Positions 1 to 7,786 of a stretch of DNA of 26,789 nucleotides are shown in pieces. The translations under genes were made by a program, and so were the position numbers. The stretch is from NCBI GenBank assembly GCA_031276775.1, contig JAISML010000089.1, forward strand, positions 1 to 26,789. The letters are read 5' to 3'. Within the stretch, counting starts at the first letter, position 1, and the number at the start of each line of letters is the position of its first letter. Origin of the DNA: Eubacteriales Family XIII. Incertae Sedis bacterium (GTDB lineage: Bacteria; Bacillota; Clostridia; Peptostreptococcales; Anaerovoracaceae). Below the pieces are notes generated by a model. That model ran no database searches. It was given only the letters and a program-made list of their open reading frames with translations, and had not been told where the DNA came from.

Positions 1-381
1 CGTGCGCATGACCCCCAATCCGCGGCTTCGGCCGCCGCCCGTGAAATCTTGTACGCGCCCATCGAACCCGACAACGACGTCGTGGAATTCTTGGCGCCCC
101 ACTTTTGCGACAGATTCAAAAATGATCCGTTCATCATTCACGACAAAAAACGGGGCAAGGCGCTCGTGGCTTTCGGAAAGATCCGGTATGTGGCGGATTT
201 TGCCGATGAAAGTCTGTTGCGGGACACGGAGGAAGAGAAAGCGTACCGCAAACTTTGGCGGCGCTATTTCGACGCCATCGCGATCAAAGAACGCACAAAT
301 CCAAAATGCCAACGCAATTTCATGCCTGTTCGCTATTGGAAGCACATCACCGAGGTCGGAGAGCGGGCGCCGCTCTTTTGA
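1..381 (+). CDS. DUF4130 / TIGR03915-type DNA metabolism protein, C-terminal part
   Basis: The frame is open from base 1, so the gene starts before the window and only about 126 C-terminal residues are visible. The segment YAPIEPDNDV, then PFIIHDKKRGKAL, then a tail with KLWRRYFDAIAIKERTNP, QRNFMPVRYWKH and LTE-like HITE, is the typical DUF4130 pattern. This family is usually encoded next to a radical SAM protein of the putative DNA modification/repair type (TIGR03916), which would lie to the left of the window; its biochemical role is not established. TTG at 49 could be read as a start, but it falls inside the conserved block, so it is not the real start. The gene ends with TGA and is followed by a long gap, so it is the last gene of its unit. 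Recognition is from motif memory. Confidence 0.8.
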   Translation, partial: RAHDPQSAASAAAREILYAPIEPDNDVVEFLAPHFCDRFKNDPFIIHDKKRGKALVAFGKIRYVADFADESLLRDTEEEKAYRKLWRRYFDAIAIKERTNPKCQRNFMPVRYWKHITEVGERAPLF

Positions 382-436
382 CGGACAGGCAAAAAAGTGA
401 TTTTACAGACAAAAATGAAAAAGGAGGCAGTATTTT

Positions 437-493
437 CGGCACAAAACTGCTCTATATTAATGCAAAGGCAGTTGCATTGGCGTTTCTGTGCCG
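437..493. other. Compound hairpin (possible structured RNA)
   Basis: Outer arms CGGCACAAAAC (437-447) and GTTTCTGTGCCG (482-493) pair over 11 bp with one bulged C at 486. Inside them AATGCAA (459-465) and TTGCATT (472-478) form a perfect 7-bp stem with a 6-base loop. This nested arrangement is unlikely to be chance in this position. No known RNA family is recognised, and no T-tract follows, so it is not a classical terminator. Confidence 0.35.
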
Positions 494-540
494 TATTGAC
501 GATACACCTGCGCTCCGCGATTGCCCGATGCAATTCTGTT

Positions 541-580
541 GGAAAGCGCTTAATCCCCCTTAGCGCTTTCTTCCTTTTTT
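541..580 (+). terminator. Rho-independent terminator-like hairpin
   Basis: GAAAGCGCT (542-550) and AGCGCTTTC (562-570) form a perfect 9-bp stem with an 11-base loop, followed directly by TTCCTTTTTT. It can end transcription coming from the DUF4130 gene and insulate the promoter at 669-697. The loop is long and the T-tract is interrupted by CC, so efficiency may be moderate. Confidence 0.55.
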
Positions 581-668
581 GTTCGCCGGGCGCGGTGCGC
601 AACCCGCCAACCCTTGAACAGCAACCCTCTTCCCATATCGCCTTGAATTTTCCGGACAAATTTTTTCA

Positions 669-697
669 TTGATAACGCCGCCGAAAAATGATATAAT
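669..697 (+). promoter_or_regulatory. Sigma-A promoter of the acyl-CoA synthetase operon
   Basis: TTGATA (669-674) and a perfect TATAAT (692-697) are separated by 17 bases. Transcription would start near 704, inside the palindrome at 699-725 and about 36 bases before the TTG start at 740. This is one of the strongest promoter matches in the window. Confidence 0.75.
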
Positions 698-698
698 T

Positions 699-725
699 TA
701 TTTACTTTTACGGTAAAAGTAAATA
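699..725. promoter_or_regulatory. 27-base perfect palindrome, candidate operator
   Basis: Arms of 13 bases (TATTTACTTTTAC at 699-711 and its exact complement at 713-725) flank a single central G. It begins one base after the -10 box and covers the expected transcription start, a classic repressor position. Its 13-base core TTTTACGGTAAAA recurs exactly at 6504-6516. A TetR- or MarR-type dimer is the obvious kind of binder; the identity is inference. As RNA it would also form a hairpin just before the ribosome binding site. Confidence 0.6.
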
Positions 726-739
726 GGAAGGATGCGAAA

Positions 740-2467
740 TTGTACAACGGCAAATACAGGAATGCGCTTTACGAAACGAGACCGCTCCGCGACATCCGGG
801 ACTTGATGAACAGCAGTGTGGAATTGTACGGCGACCGACCCGCGTACTTGGTCAAGCGCCGGCCGGGCGGCGCTTACGAGCCGATCTCGTTCAGGGCGTT
901 CCGCAGAGACGTCACCGCTTTTGGAACCGCCCTGCTCGACGCGGGATTGCGGGAGAAACCCGTGGCCGTCGTCGGAGAAAACCGTTATGAATGGATTGTG
1001 ACGTATCTGGCTGCGGTATGCGGCGGCGGCGTCATCGTTCCCATTGACAGAGAACTCGGCGCGGAGGAGATCGCCCATCTGCTGGCGCGTGCGGAAGCGG
1101 GTTGCATCGTCTATTCCGGAAAATTGGAAACGGTGGTGGATGAAGCGTTGCGCCGTCTCGGCGGAATCGGCGCGAAAATATCCATGGACGCGACGGAGAA
1201 CGAAGAAACCCGCCTGTCCATGAAACGTCTGATCGAGCGGGGACACGCCTTGATGCGCGACGGCGCAAAGGAATACTTCCGCGTGGAAATAGACCCCCGC
1301 GCGATGTGCTCGCTCATCTTCACGTCCGGCACCACGGGCTTGGCGAAAGGCGTCATGCTGTCCCACGCCAATTTGGCCGCCAATGTGGTCGGTATGGCAA
1401 AATTTGTGCGCGTGGTCGAATGGACTTTGTTGTCCGTGTTGCCCATGCACCACACTTATGAATTTACGTGCAGCATTCTCGGCGCCATGTATCAGGGCTG
1501 CACCGTCGCCATCTGCGAAGGTCTGAAACACATCGTGAAGAACATGGCGGAATGCAAGGCCAATGTGATGTTGGGCGTCCCGCTCATGTTTGAAAAAATG
1601 CATCAAAAAGTCTGGAAAGAAGCGGAACGCACGGGCAAAGCCAAGATGATGCGGCGCGCCATCGCCGTTTCCAAGGCAGTGGGCGGTCAAAAGCTCAGAA
1701 CGACAAAGCGCATGTTCAAAAGCGTCCATCAGGCGATGGGCGGTGAAATGCGGTTGCTCATCGCGGGGGGAGCGGCCATCGATCCCGGCGTCATCGAGGA
1801 TTTCAACGCGATGGGTCTCAAGATGATTCAAGGTTACGGCATGACCGAAAATTCCCCCATCATCGCCGTCAACAAAGACCGTTGCAGCAAGGCGGCCGCT
1901 GCGGGCATTCCCATGGACGGAACCGAAGTGCGCATCGAAGGCAAGGACGGGGACGGCATCGGGGAAATCGTCTACAGGGGACCTTCGGTCATGTTGGGCT
2001 ATTACGGCGATCCCGGGGAAACGGCGAAAGTTCTGCGCGACGGTTGGCTCCGCAGCGGCGATTACGGCCGCATGGACGGAGACGGGTTTCTCTATGTCAC
2101 AGGAAGAAAGAAAAACGTCATCGTGACGAAAAACGGCAAGAATATCTTTCCCGAGGAAGTGGAGTATTATCTTCTGAAATCACCGTACATTGAAGAAGCG
2201 GTCGTCTGGGGCAAAGAGGAAGGACGGGGAGGGGATACGGTGATCTGCGCCGACATATTCCCGGATTTTGCTTCGATCGAGAAAGACTGCGGCGCCGTCG
2301 GAACGGAAGAAACGCGAAAGATACTGCAAGCGGCGATCGACTCCGCAAACGAGAAAATGCCGCCCTACAAGCGTGTCAGACGATTCTCCGTGCGGGAAGA
2401 GGAATTTGAAAAAACTACGACAAAGAAGATCAAACGGCATCTGCTGAAACACGAAGAACCGACATGA
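740..2467 (+). CDS. Long-chain acyl-CoA synthetase (AMP-binding), first paralogue
   Basis: Adenylate-forming enzyme of 575 residues that should activate a fatty acid with ATP and load it onto CoA. The P-loop motif TSGTTGLAKG lies at about residues 195-204, QGYGMTE at 364-370, the RSGDYG hinge region at 438-443 followed by GRKKN near 455, and the C-terminal lysine region TTTKKIKR near 559-566. Length and motif order fit a complete FadD/FACS-type enzyme. The start is TTG at 740 because AGGAAGG (725-731) sits eight bases upstream; the ATG at 732 is in another frame. It is the first gene after the promoter at 669-697 and is followed by a paralogue that shares many blocks, such as SVELYGD near the N-terminus. 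Regulation by the overlapping palindrome is likely. Substrate chain length cannot be read from sequence; a branched or aromatic acid is possible. Confidence 0.9.
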   Translation: MYNGKYRNALYETRPLRDIRDLMNSSVELYGDRPAYLVKRRPGGAYEPISFRAFRRDVTAFGTALLDAGLREKPVAVVGENRYEWIVTYLAAVCGGGVIVPIDRELGAEEIAHLLARAEAGCIVYSGKLETVVDEALRRLGGIGAKISMDATENEETRLSMKRLIERGHALMRDGAKEYFRVEIDPRAMCSLIFTSGTTGLAKGVMLSHANLAANVVGMAKFVRVVEWTLLSVLPMHHTYEFTCSILGAMYQGCTVAICEGLKHIVKNMAECKANVMLGVPLMFEKMHQKVWKEAERTGKAKMMRRAIAVSKAVGGQKLRTTKRMFKSVHQAMGGEMRLLIAGGAAIDPGVIEDFNAMGLKMIQGYGMTENSPIIAVNKDRCSKAAAAGIPMDGTEVRIEGKDGDGIGEIVYRGPSVMLGYYGDPGETAKVLRDGWLRSGDYGRMDGDGFLYVTGRKKNVIVTKNGKNIFPEEVEYYLLKSPYIEEAVVWGKEEGRGGDTVICADIFPDFASIEKDCGAVGTEETRKILQAAIDSANEKMPPYKRVRRFSVREEEFEKTTTKKIKRHLLKHEEPT

Positions 2468-2588
2468 CGCGGATCTGCGCAGGACGCGGACGGAGGCGCG
2501 TCTTGCGATCGGGATCGATCGCCGTCGGAGATTTACGGTACATCGGGCAAGACGTTGGAAAACAAAGACTGACTATAAGGAGACGGAT

Positions 2589-4424
2589 ATGACGCCAAGG
2601 GAGATCCTTTCACGGGAAAAGTACGCGGAGATCAAGGCTGCGGATATGCAAACAGCCGCAGAACTGCACGAATTTATTCGAAACAATGACGACCCGTACA
2701 TGTACGACAAAGGGCAGCGGGCCATCATGGATCTCAAGCACATGCTTGAAACGAGCGTGGAATTGTACGGCGACAACGTCGCGTTTATGGAAAAGCCCTC
2801 CCATAAAGAACCGTACAGAAAGATCTCGTACAAAGAAGCCAAAGCGGAGGTGGACGCGCTCGGCACGGCATTGCACGCGCGCGATATGAGAGGCAGACGG
2901 ATCGGCGTCATCGGGGAAAACGGATTCGGTTGGGCTTCCGCCTACCTCGCCGCAGTCTGCGGGACAGGCGTCGCGGTGCCGTTGGACAAAGAACTGAGGA
3001 GCGAAGAAATTGAGCATCTGCTCATCGAAGCCGAAGTGGAATGCATCTTCTACACGCAACGGTTCACACAACTGTTCCGGGACATCAAGGCGGGCGGCAA
3101 AACAAAACTCTCCCTGTTCGTCAACTTGGACGGCGGCGAAACCGAAGCGTTTGAAACAGCCCGGCGCACTTTGATCGAGGAAGGCAACGAACTGTTGCGC
3201 GGCGGCAACCGGGATTTCCTAGACGCGCAGGTGCTGCGGGACGGCATGGGCGTCCTTCTTTTCACGTCGGGGACGACCGGCGTCGCCAAGGGCGTCATGC
3301 TCTCACACGGAAATCTCTGCGTGGACATCATGCTCTCACCCACCATCTTTTCAGTCCGTCCGACGGATATTTTCTTCTCCGTGCTGCCGCTCCACCACAC
3401 TTACGAATGCACCTGCGATTTCCTCATTCCGCTGTACAAGGGCGCGGCCATCGCTTACTGCGAGGGATTGCGCCACATCGTGGACAATCTCAAGGAGGCG
3501 CAGCCCACGATGTTTCTCGGTGTGCCCCTGCTCTTTGAAAATCTGTACAGGAAAATCTGGCAAAATGTCCGCAAACAGGGGAAAGAGAAATTGCTCAAAC
3601 GCGTCATCGCAATCAACCGCAGGACGAAAAAGATCGGCATCGATCTGGGCAAGATCTTCTTCAAGGACATTACCGCGGTGTTCGGCGGCAAAATGCGGCA
3701 GGTGATCTGCGGAGGCGCAGCCATCGATCCCGCAATCCTTGACGGAATAAAGGATTTTGGCATCAACGCCATCCAAGGTTACGGTCTTACGGAATGCGCG
3801 CCCATCTGCGCGCTGAACCCGGAACTCGCCCCAAGGAGCAACAGCGCCGGCTATTTCGCGCCCGGCTTCTCCGGCAGGATCGACGAGCCGGATCCCGAAA
3901 CCGGCATCGGCGAGATCTGCGTGAAAGGCGGCAATGTCATGTTGGGATATTACAACAACCAAGCGGCCACCGACGAGGTTCTGAAAGACGGTTGGTTCCA
4001 TACCGGGGATTACGGATACATCGACAAGGACAATTTCGTCTATATCACGGGACGGAAAAAGAACGTGATCATCACAAAGACCGGCAAAAACGTGTTTCCG
4101 GAGGAATTGGAATACCTGCTGAACAGATCCGATCTGATCGCGGAGAGCATGGTATGGGAAAGCGAAGGGGAAAAATCCGAGGATACGATCATCGTCGCGA
4201 CGATCAGACCGGATGAAGACGTCGCGAAAGAAATGTCGGGCGGCGACACAAGCGACGAAACCTTGGGCAGATTGCTCTGGGCGGAAGTCGATAAAATCAA
4301 CGCGGAACTGCCGTATTTCAAAAAAATCAAGAAGATTTCGCTCCGCAGACAGGAATTTGAGGTAACCACCTCGAAGAAGATCAAGCGGTTTGTCACGGAA
4401 AACAAAACAGGCTCGGATGTTTGA
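2589..4424 (+). CDS. Long-chain acyl-CoA synthetase (AMP-binding), second paralogue
   Basis: A 611-residue adenylate-forming enzyme paralogous to the preceding gene. TSGTTGVAKG starts at about residue 226, IQGYGLTE follows in the middle, then HTGDYGYID with GRKKN and a final TTSKKIKR carrying the A10 lysine. It has an N-terminal extension of about 35 residues before the shared SVELYGD block. Start ATG has AAGGAG (2577-2582) six bases upstream. It lies 121 bases after the first synthetase with no terminator between, so both are probably co-transcribed. The two copies have diverged in residues between the core motifs, which suggests different acyl substrates or partners; whether they act singly or as a pair cannot be told. 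Confidence 0.9.
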   Translation: MTPREILSREKYAEIKAADMQTAAELHEFIRNNDDPYMYDKGQRAIMDLKHMLETSVELYGDNVAFMEKPSHKEPYRKISYKEAKAEVDALGTALHARDMRGRRIGVIGENGFGWASAYLAAVCGTGVAVPLDKELRSEEIEHLLIEAEVECIFYTQRFTQLFRDIKAGGKTKLSLFVNLDGGETEAFETARRTLIEEGNELLRGGNRDFLDAQVLRDGMGVLLFTSGTTGVAKGVMLSHGNLCVDIMLSPTIFSVRPTDIFFSVLPLHHTYECTCDFLIPLYKGAAIAYCEGLRHIVDNLKEAQPTMFLGVPLLFENLYRKIWQNVRKQGKEKLLKRVIAINRRTKKIGIDLGKIFFKDITAVFGGKMRQVICGGAAIDPAILDGIKDFGINAIQGYGLTECAPICALNPELAPRSNSAGYFAPGFSGRIDEPDPETGIGEICVKGGNVMLGYYNNQAATDEVLKDGWFHTGDYGYIDKDNFVYITGRKKNVIITKTGKNVFPEELEYLLNRSDLIAESMVWESEGEKSEDTIIVATIRPDEDVAKEMSGGDTSDETLGRLLWAEVDKINAELPYFKKIKKISLRRQEFEVTTSKKIKRFVTENKTGSDV

Positions 4425-4475
4425 CCGCCGGCGCGGGGCGCGGGCGTCCACAGTCCGCGCAGGAAAGGAATACGC

Positions 4476-6248
4476 ATGATCGCACGAAACAGAACGTTCC
4501 TCTTTCTCCTGACTTTCGTCATCCTCCTGTCCGCGTTGGCGGGATGCGGGAAAAACCGGGAGCAAACTTCCCGCCCCGACGATCCGTCATTCACCGAGTT
4601 TACGGGGGAAGTGTTTCGGCATTACGCCGCGTCGGATTCGCTTTCCCTGAATTATCTTTTGGTCCACCCGGAAAACTACGGAATCGAAAAACCGCAGCCC
4701 ACTTTCGGCACATACGGACGCGAGGCTTTCACGGAGGATCTGCTTTATGCCAAAACACAGCTTGAAGCGCGGTCGACGTTCGATTACGCCAGCCTGTCCG
4801 ACGAACAGCAACTCACATACGACATACTCTTTCAAAGCTTGGAGGAAAGCGTCGATGCGGAGAAATTCCTGTATTTCGGGGACGTCCTGTCGCCTACCAT
4901 CGGTTTGCAGGCGCAGCTTCCCATCTTGCTTGCGGAATACTCCATCTATGAAAAAGCGGATTTTGACTACTATCTCGCCCTGCTCGAAACGTTGCCGGCT
5001 TACTTCGATCAGATCATCGCTTTCGAGCGTGAAAAAAAGGAGGCGGGCACGTTCATGGCCAAAAGTTGCGCCGAAAATGTGGTGAAACAGATCGAGGGCT
5101 TCATCTCAAACCCGGATGCGAATCTGTTGATTGTCATCTTCGACGAACGTGTGAATGCCTTTGATGGGCTGACCGAGGAGGAAAAATCGGATTTCAGGGA
5201 GAGAAACAGGACTGCCGTTTTGAATGCCGTCATTCCTGCCTACAGGGCTGTCGCGGACGCCTTGACCGAACTCAATGCCGACAACACGAGAACGGGCGGA
5301 CTGTCCTCGCTCGAAAACGGCGCGGCATATTACGAATGGCTGGTAAAAGCATCGACCGGATCCGCAAAGACCGTCTCCGGGATCGAGGCGATGATCGACG
5401 ATGCGCTTTCGGCGTCCATCGAGAAAATCCGCGAGGTCTATCAATCGAATCCTTCGGCCTACGATCAGACCGATGCGCCGGACTACCCGGCGTCGGAGCC
5501 GAACGAAATTCTCGATTATCTGAAAGGCGCGATACCGGAGATGTTCCCCGCCTTGGACGACGACGGATACATTCTGAAGTCAGTGGACAAATCTTTGGAG
5601 GATTTTGCAAGCCCGGCTTTTTACCTGTTGCCGCCCATCGACGATCCGAGCCGCAATATCATCTACATCAACAACGGAGCGCAAACGGAAAATTCCAATC
5701 TGTTCTCGACCTTGGCGCATGAAGGCTATCCGGGCCATCTGTATCAGACGGTGTATTTCAGAAAGGCGGATCGGGATCCCGTGCGCAGCATTCTGTCGTT
5801 CGACGGATACATAGAAGGTTGGGCCACCTACGTGGAGCGCATGTCCTACGAACTCGCCGGCTTGGATGCGGACGTCGCCGCCGTGCTTGCCGCCAACGAT
5901 CTGGCGACGCTGTGCATGTACGCGAAAGTCGATATCGGCGTCAATGCGCATGCCTGGGATTTGGAAGACGTCGCGCTGTATTTGTCTGAGTTCGGCATCT
6001 CAAACGAGGAAGCGACGCGCGAAATGTACGACGCGATGGTCGCGGAACCCGCAAATTATCTCAAATACACCGTCGGATGCATAGAGATCCTGCAACTGAA
6101 GAACGCGGCGAGAGAAGCGTGGGGCTCCGATTTCAAGGACAAAACGTTTCACGAATTTTTGCTCGGAATCGGACCGGCGACATTCGACGTCATAAGCGAT
6201 CGGTTGGATCGCCGATCTGCGGACGGGAGCGTCAAAGCCGCCGCGTAG
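4476..6248 (+). CDS. DUF885 family lipoprotein, predicted zinc metallopeptidase
   Basis: A 590-residue exported protein. The N-terminus has basic residues, a hydrophobic stretch and a lipobox LAGC with the lipidation cysteine at residue 23, so it should be a membrane-anchored lipoprotein facing outward. The HExxxxH-like motif HEGYPGH at residues 415-421 is the DUF885 signature, and EGWATYVERMSYE downstream supplies the expected third ligand region. DUF885 proteins are thought to be metallopeptidases, but few are characterised. ATG at 4476 has AGGAAAGGA (4461-4469) in front. It lies 51 bases after the second acyl-CoA synthetase and is probably the last gene of that operon; why it is coupled to fatty acid activation is not clear. 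It ends 18 bases from the convergent rubredoxin-like gene. Confidence 0.85.
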   Translation: MIARNRTFLFLLTFVILLSALAGCGKNREQTSRPDDPSFTEFTGEVFRHYAASDSLSLNYLLVHPENYGIEKPQPTFGTYGREAFTEDLLYAKTQLEARSTFDYASLSDEQQLTYDILFQSLEESVDAEKFLYFGDVLSPTIGLQAQLPILLAEYSIYEKADFDYYLALLETLPAYFDQIIAFEREKKEAGTFMAKSCAENVVKQIEGFISNPDANLLIVIFDERVNAFDGLTEEEKSDFRERNRTAVLNAVIPAYRAVADALTELNADNTRTGGLSSLENGAAYYEWLVKASTGSAKTVSGIEAMIDDALSASIEKIREVYQSNPSAYDQTDAPDYPASEPNEILDYLKGAIPEMFPALDDDGYILKSVDKSLEDFASPAFYLLPPIDDPSRNIIYINNGAQTENSNLFSTLAHEGYPGHLYQTVYFRKADRDPVRSILSFDGYIEGWATYVERMSYELAGLDADVAAVLAANDLATLCMYAKVDIGVNAHAWDLEDVALYLSEFGISNEEATREMYDAMVAEPANYLKYTVGCIEILQLKNAAREAWGSDFKDKTFHEFLLGIGPATFDVISDRLDRRSADGSVKAAA

Positions 6249-6266
6249 CGCACGGTTTCAGGCGCG

Positions 6267-6374
6267 TCACTCCTTTTTTTCAAATGCGTCGGAGTCGACT
6301 CCGCATACGGGGCAGACTTCGGGAACCGCATCGCTTTCTTCCTCATAACCGCAAATTTTGCATACCCAGACCAT
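6267..6374 (-). CDS. Small rubredoxin-like protein (35 residues)
   Basis: A very short gene. The product begins MVWVCKICGYEEE and continues to VPEVCPVCGVDSDAF, giving the paired CxxCGY and CPxCG knuckles that bind one iron (or zinc) in rubredoxins and in the C-terminal domain of rubrerythrins. At 35 residues it is shorter than a standard rubredoxin of about 52, and resembles the rubrerythrin-tail type. The ribosome binding site GAAAGGA lies seven bases before the ATG at 6374, and a good promoter sits at 6442-6471 on the same strand, so this is a real, separately transcribed gene. Likely role: small electron carrier or metal-knuckle protein, perhaps for oxidative stress. It is divergent from the papain-like gene and shares its control region. 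Confidence 0.8.
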   Translation of the reverse strand: MVWVCKICGYEEESDAVPEVCPVCGVDSDAFEKKE

Positions 6375-6441
6375 GGCAAGTTCCTTTCTCTATCTTTCAA
6401 CAACACCGTCCGTCACGCGATCGCATCCGCGTCACCCCCAT

Positions 6442-6471
6442 ATTATATACCAACGCGCGTCAAAATGTGAA
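6442..6471 (-). promoter_or_regulatory. Promoter of the rubredoxin-like gene
   Basis: Read on the minus strand, TTCACA (complement of 6466-6471) and a perfect TATAAT (complement of 6442-6447) are 18 bases apart. Transcription would begin near 6435, about 60 bases before the ATG at 6374. The palindrome at 6504-6516 lies just upstream of the -35 box. Confidence 0.6.
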
Positions 6472-6497
6472 CCCGGGAAAAGAATTCCGCGGGCTGC

Positions 6498-6531
6498 GGA
6501 CTATTTTACGGTAAAACGGACTATTTTACCG
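6498..6531. promoter_or_regulatory. Candidate operator between divergent genes
   Basis: The palindrome TTTTACGGTAAAA (6504-6516) repeats exactly the core of the palindrome at 699-725. In addition GGACTATTTTAC occurs twice, at 6498-6509 and 6518-6529, offset by 20 bases, about two helical turns. This suggests one full site plus a second half site on the same DNA face. A weak promoter, TTGCGG (6538-6543) and TAAAGT (6562-6567) 18 bases apart, may lie just downstream for the papain-like gene. Confidence 0.5.
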
Positions 6532-6593
6532 TTCCGGTTGCGGTTCGGGCAGTTTGTGTGGTAAAGTATTGGGGCAAAGGAGACGCAATACCA

Positions 6594-7667
6594 GTGAATT
6601 CACGCATCTATTCCACAACCGCAAAGAGCATCGTCGTCGCAATCGCGTTCGGATTGCTGTTTTTCGGGAATTTCCTGCTGTTCATATTGGCATATGTTGC
6701 GATGGCGCTGTTCCTGATCGCGCAGACCTTGGCGACGCAGACGCAAAAACGCCTGAAATTTTATCTGATCGTTTCCTTTCTCATGATTCTGGGCGTTCAG
6801 ATCGTTGCGGGTCTGTTGGCCGTCTGTCCCGAAGGCGTCGAGTCGGTGTTCGTCGCGCTGTCCCGACGCGCATTCGGCGTAGTTTTGCTGTCTCTTCCCT
6901 TCGTGATGGGCCGCTACATAAGCATCGGCAGATATGCGTCGTTTTATCTGCCGTCCGCGCAGGAAGCGGCGACCATCAGCTTCTCGGAACTGAAAGAGAG
7001 CGGGCTCGGCATTCGCCGCGCCATTTCGAAGATCGGGCAGGCAGGGCGCAGCATGTCGCCGGAAAACATGAGGGACATCATCAGCGATCTGCCCCGGCAC
7101 AACTCCTTTCGTTACATCAACAACGGCAGTCTCACCGCCGAATATTTTGCCGAAGCATACAAAAATCTCAGCGATCCGTATATTTACATCGTGATTTCCA
7201 ATACGGGAAGCGCGGCAAGTGAATTCATCTCCGTTTTTACGCAGAAACAATACAACCACGCGTCTTTGTCATTTGACAGCGAACTCGACACGGTCGTCAG
7301 CTACAACGGAGGCGAGCGCGTCTATCCGCCCGGATTAAACCGCGAGATGCTCGAGTTTTTCAACAAAAAAAAGGGCGCGTCCATCCTCGTGTACCGACTT
7401 CCCTGCTCTGCGGAACAGAAAAAACGCATGATCCAAAAAATAGAAGACATCAACAGGGAGGGCAACGCTTACAACATGCTCGGATTGGTGCTGAAATACG
7501 CCCACAAGCCGAACATCATGTTCTGTTCTCAATTCGTGTACAGAATGCTGGGGATCGCGGGGCTCACCTATTTTGACAAGGACAGCGAACGGGTGCGCCC
7601 CACGGATTTCATCGAATTGGATTATTACAAAAAATTGCAGTTCGTCTATGAATTGAAACTGAACTGA
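6594..7667 (+). CDS. Membrane-anchored papain-like (permuted NlpC/P60, YiiX-like) protein
   Basis: A 357-residue protein with three or four hydrophobic segments in the first ~105 residues, then a soluble part. The soluble part has a histidine in YNHASLSF at about residue 222 and a cysteine in FCSQFVYRMLG at about residue 311. Histidine before cysteine is the order expected in circularly permuted papain-fold enzymes of the YiiX/YaeF kind, which act as peptidases, amidases or acyltransferases; the resemblance is by motif only. GTG at 6594 is chosen because AAAGGAG (6576-6582) lies 11 bases upstream; the in-frame GTG at 6558 has no ribosome binding site. Control by the palindrome at 6498-6531 is likely. 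The substrate, perhaps a lipid or cell wall peptide, is unknown. Confidence 0.65.
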   Translation: MNSRIYSTTAKSIVVAIAFGLLFFGNFLLFILAYVAMALFLIAQTLATQTQKRLKFYLIVSFLMILGVQIVAGLLAVCPEGVESVFVALSRRAFGVVLLSLPFVMGRYISIGRYASFYLPSAQEAATISFSELKESGLGIRRAISKIGQAGRSMSPENMRDIISDLPRHNSFRYINNGSLTAEYFAEAYKNLSDPYIYIVISNTGSAASEFISVFTQKQYNHASLSFDSELDTVVSYNGGERVYPPGLNREMLEFFNKKKGASILVYRLPCSAEQKKRMIQKIEDINREGNAYNMLGLVLKYAHKPNIMFCSQFVYRMLGIAGLTYFDKDSERVRPTDFIELDYYKKLQFVYELKLN

Positions 7668-7678
7668 GCCGCACTTTT

Positions 7679-7709
7679 TTCACATTTTCTGTAAACATCA
7701 GTGTATAAT
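7679..7709 (+). promoter_or_regulatory. Probable promoter of the MarR-family gene
   Basis: A perfect TATAAT (7704-7709) is preceded by TTCACA (7679-7684) at 19 bases, a slightly long spacer. The start of transcription would be near 7716, leaving a leader of about 70 bases before the ATG at 7787. Confidence 0.45.
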
Positions 7710-7786
7710 AATGCTAAACAAGGCGGGTTGTGTCGCCGGATTTCGACGCACAGAACAACGCACAGTGTAAGCGAGGGGTGTTTATA

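Larger units (their letters stand above)
382..739. other. 358-base gene-free region with hairpins, terminator and promoter
   Basis: No convincing gene is seen on either strand; the short open frames here lack family resemblance and look like by-products of composition. The region is locally less GC-rich than the genes. From left to right it holds a compound hairpin (437-493), a terminator-like hairpin (541-580), and the promoter with overlapping palindrome in front of the first acyl-CoA synthetase (669-725). A purine-rich AAGGAGG at 421-427 looks like a ribosome binding site, but no plausible coding frame follows it. Confidence 0.6.

Noticed and set aside
397..672. Possible 91-residue gene in the first gap
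   Set aside because: It runs through the compound hairpin and terminator into the promoter region, has no family resemblance and its start has no suitable ribosome binding site.
698..1831. Open frame of 377 codons on the minus strand opposite the first acyl-CoA synthetase
   Set aside because: Antisense to a strongly supported gene; histidine- and arginine-rich without any family motif.
7729..7756. Possible MarR autoregulatory operator (imperfect inverted TGTGTCG and CGACGCACA)
   Set aside because: Arms differ by a bulge and are short; too weak to list as a site.
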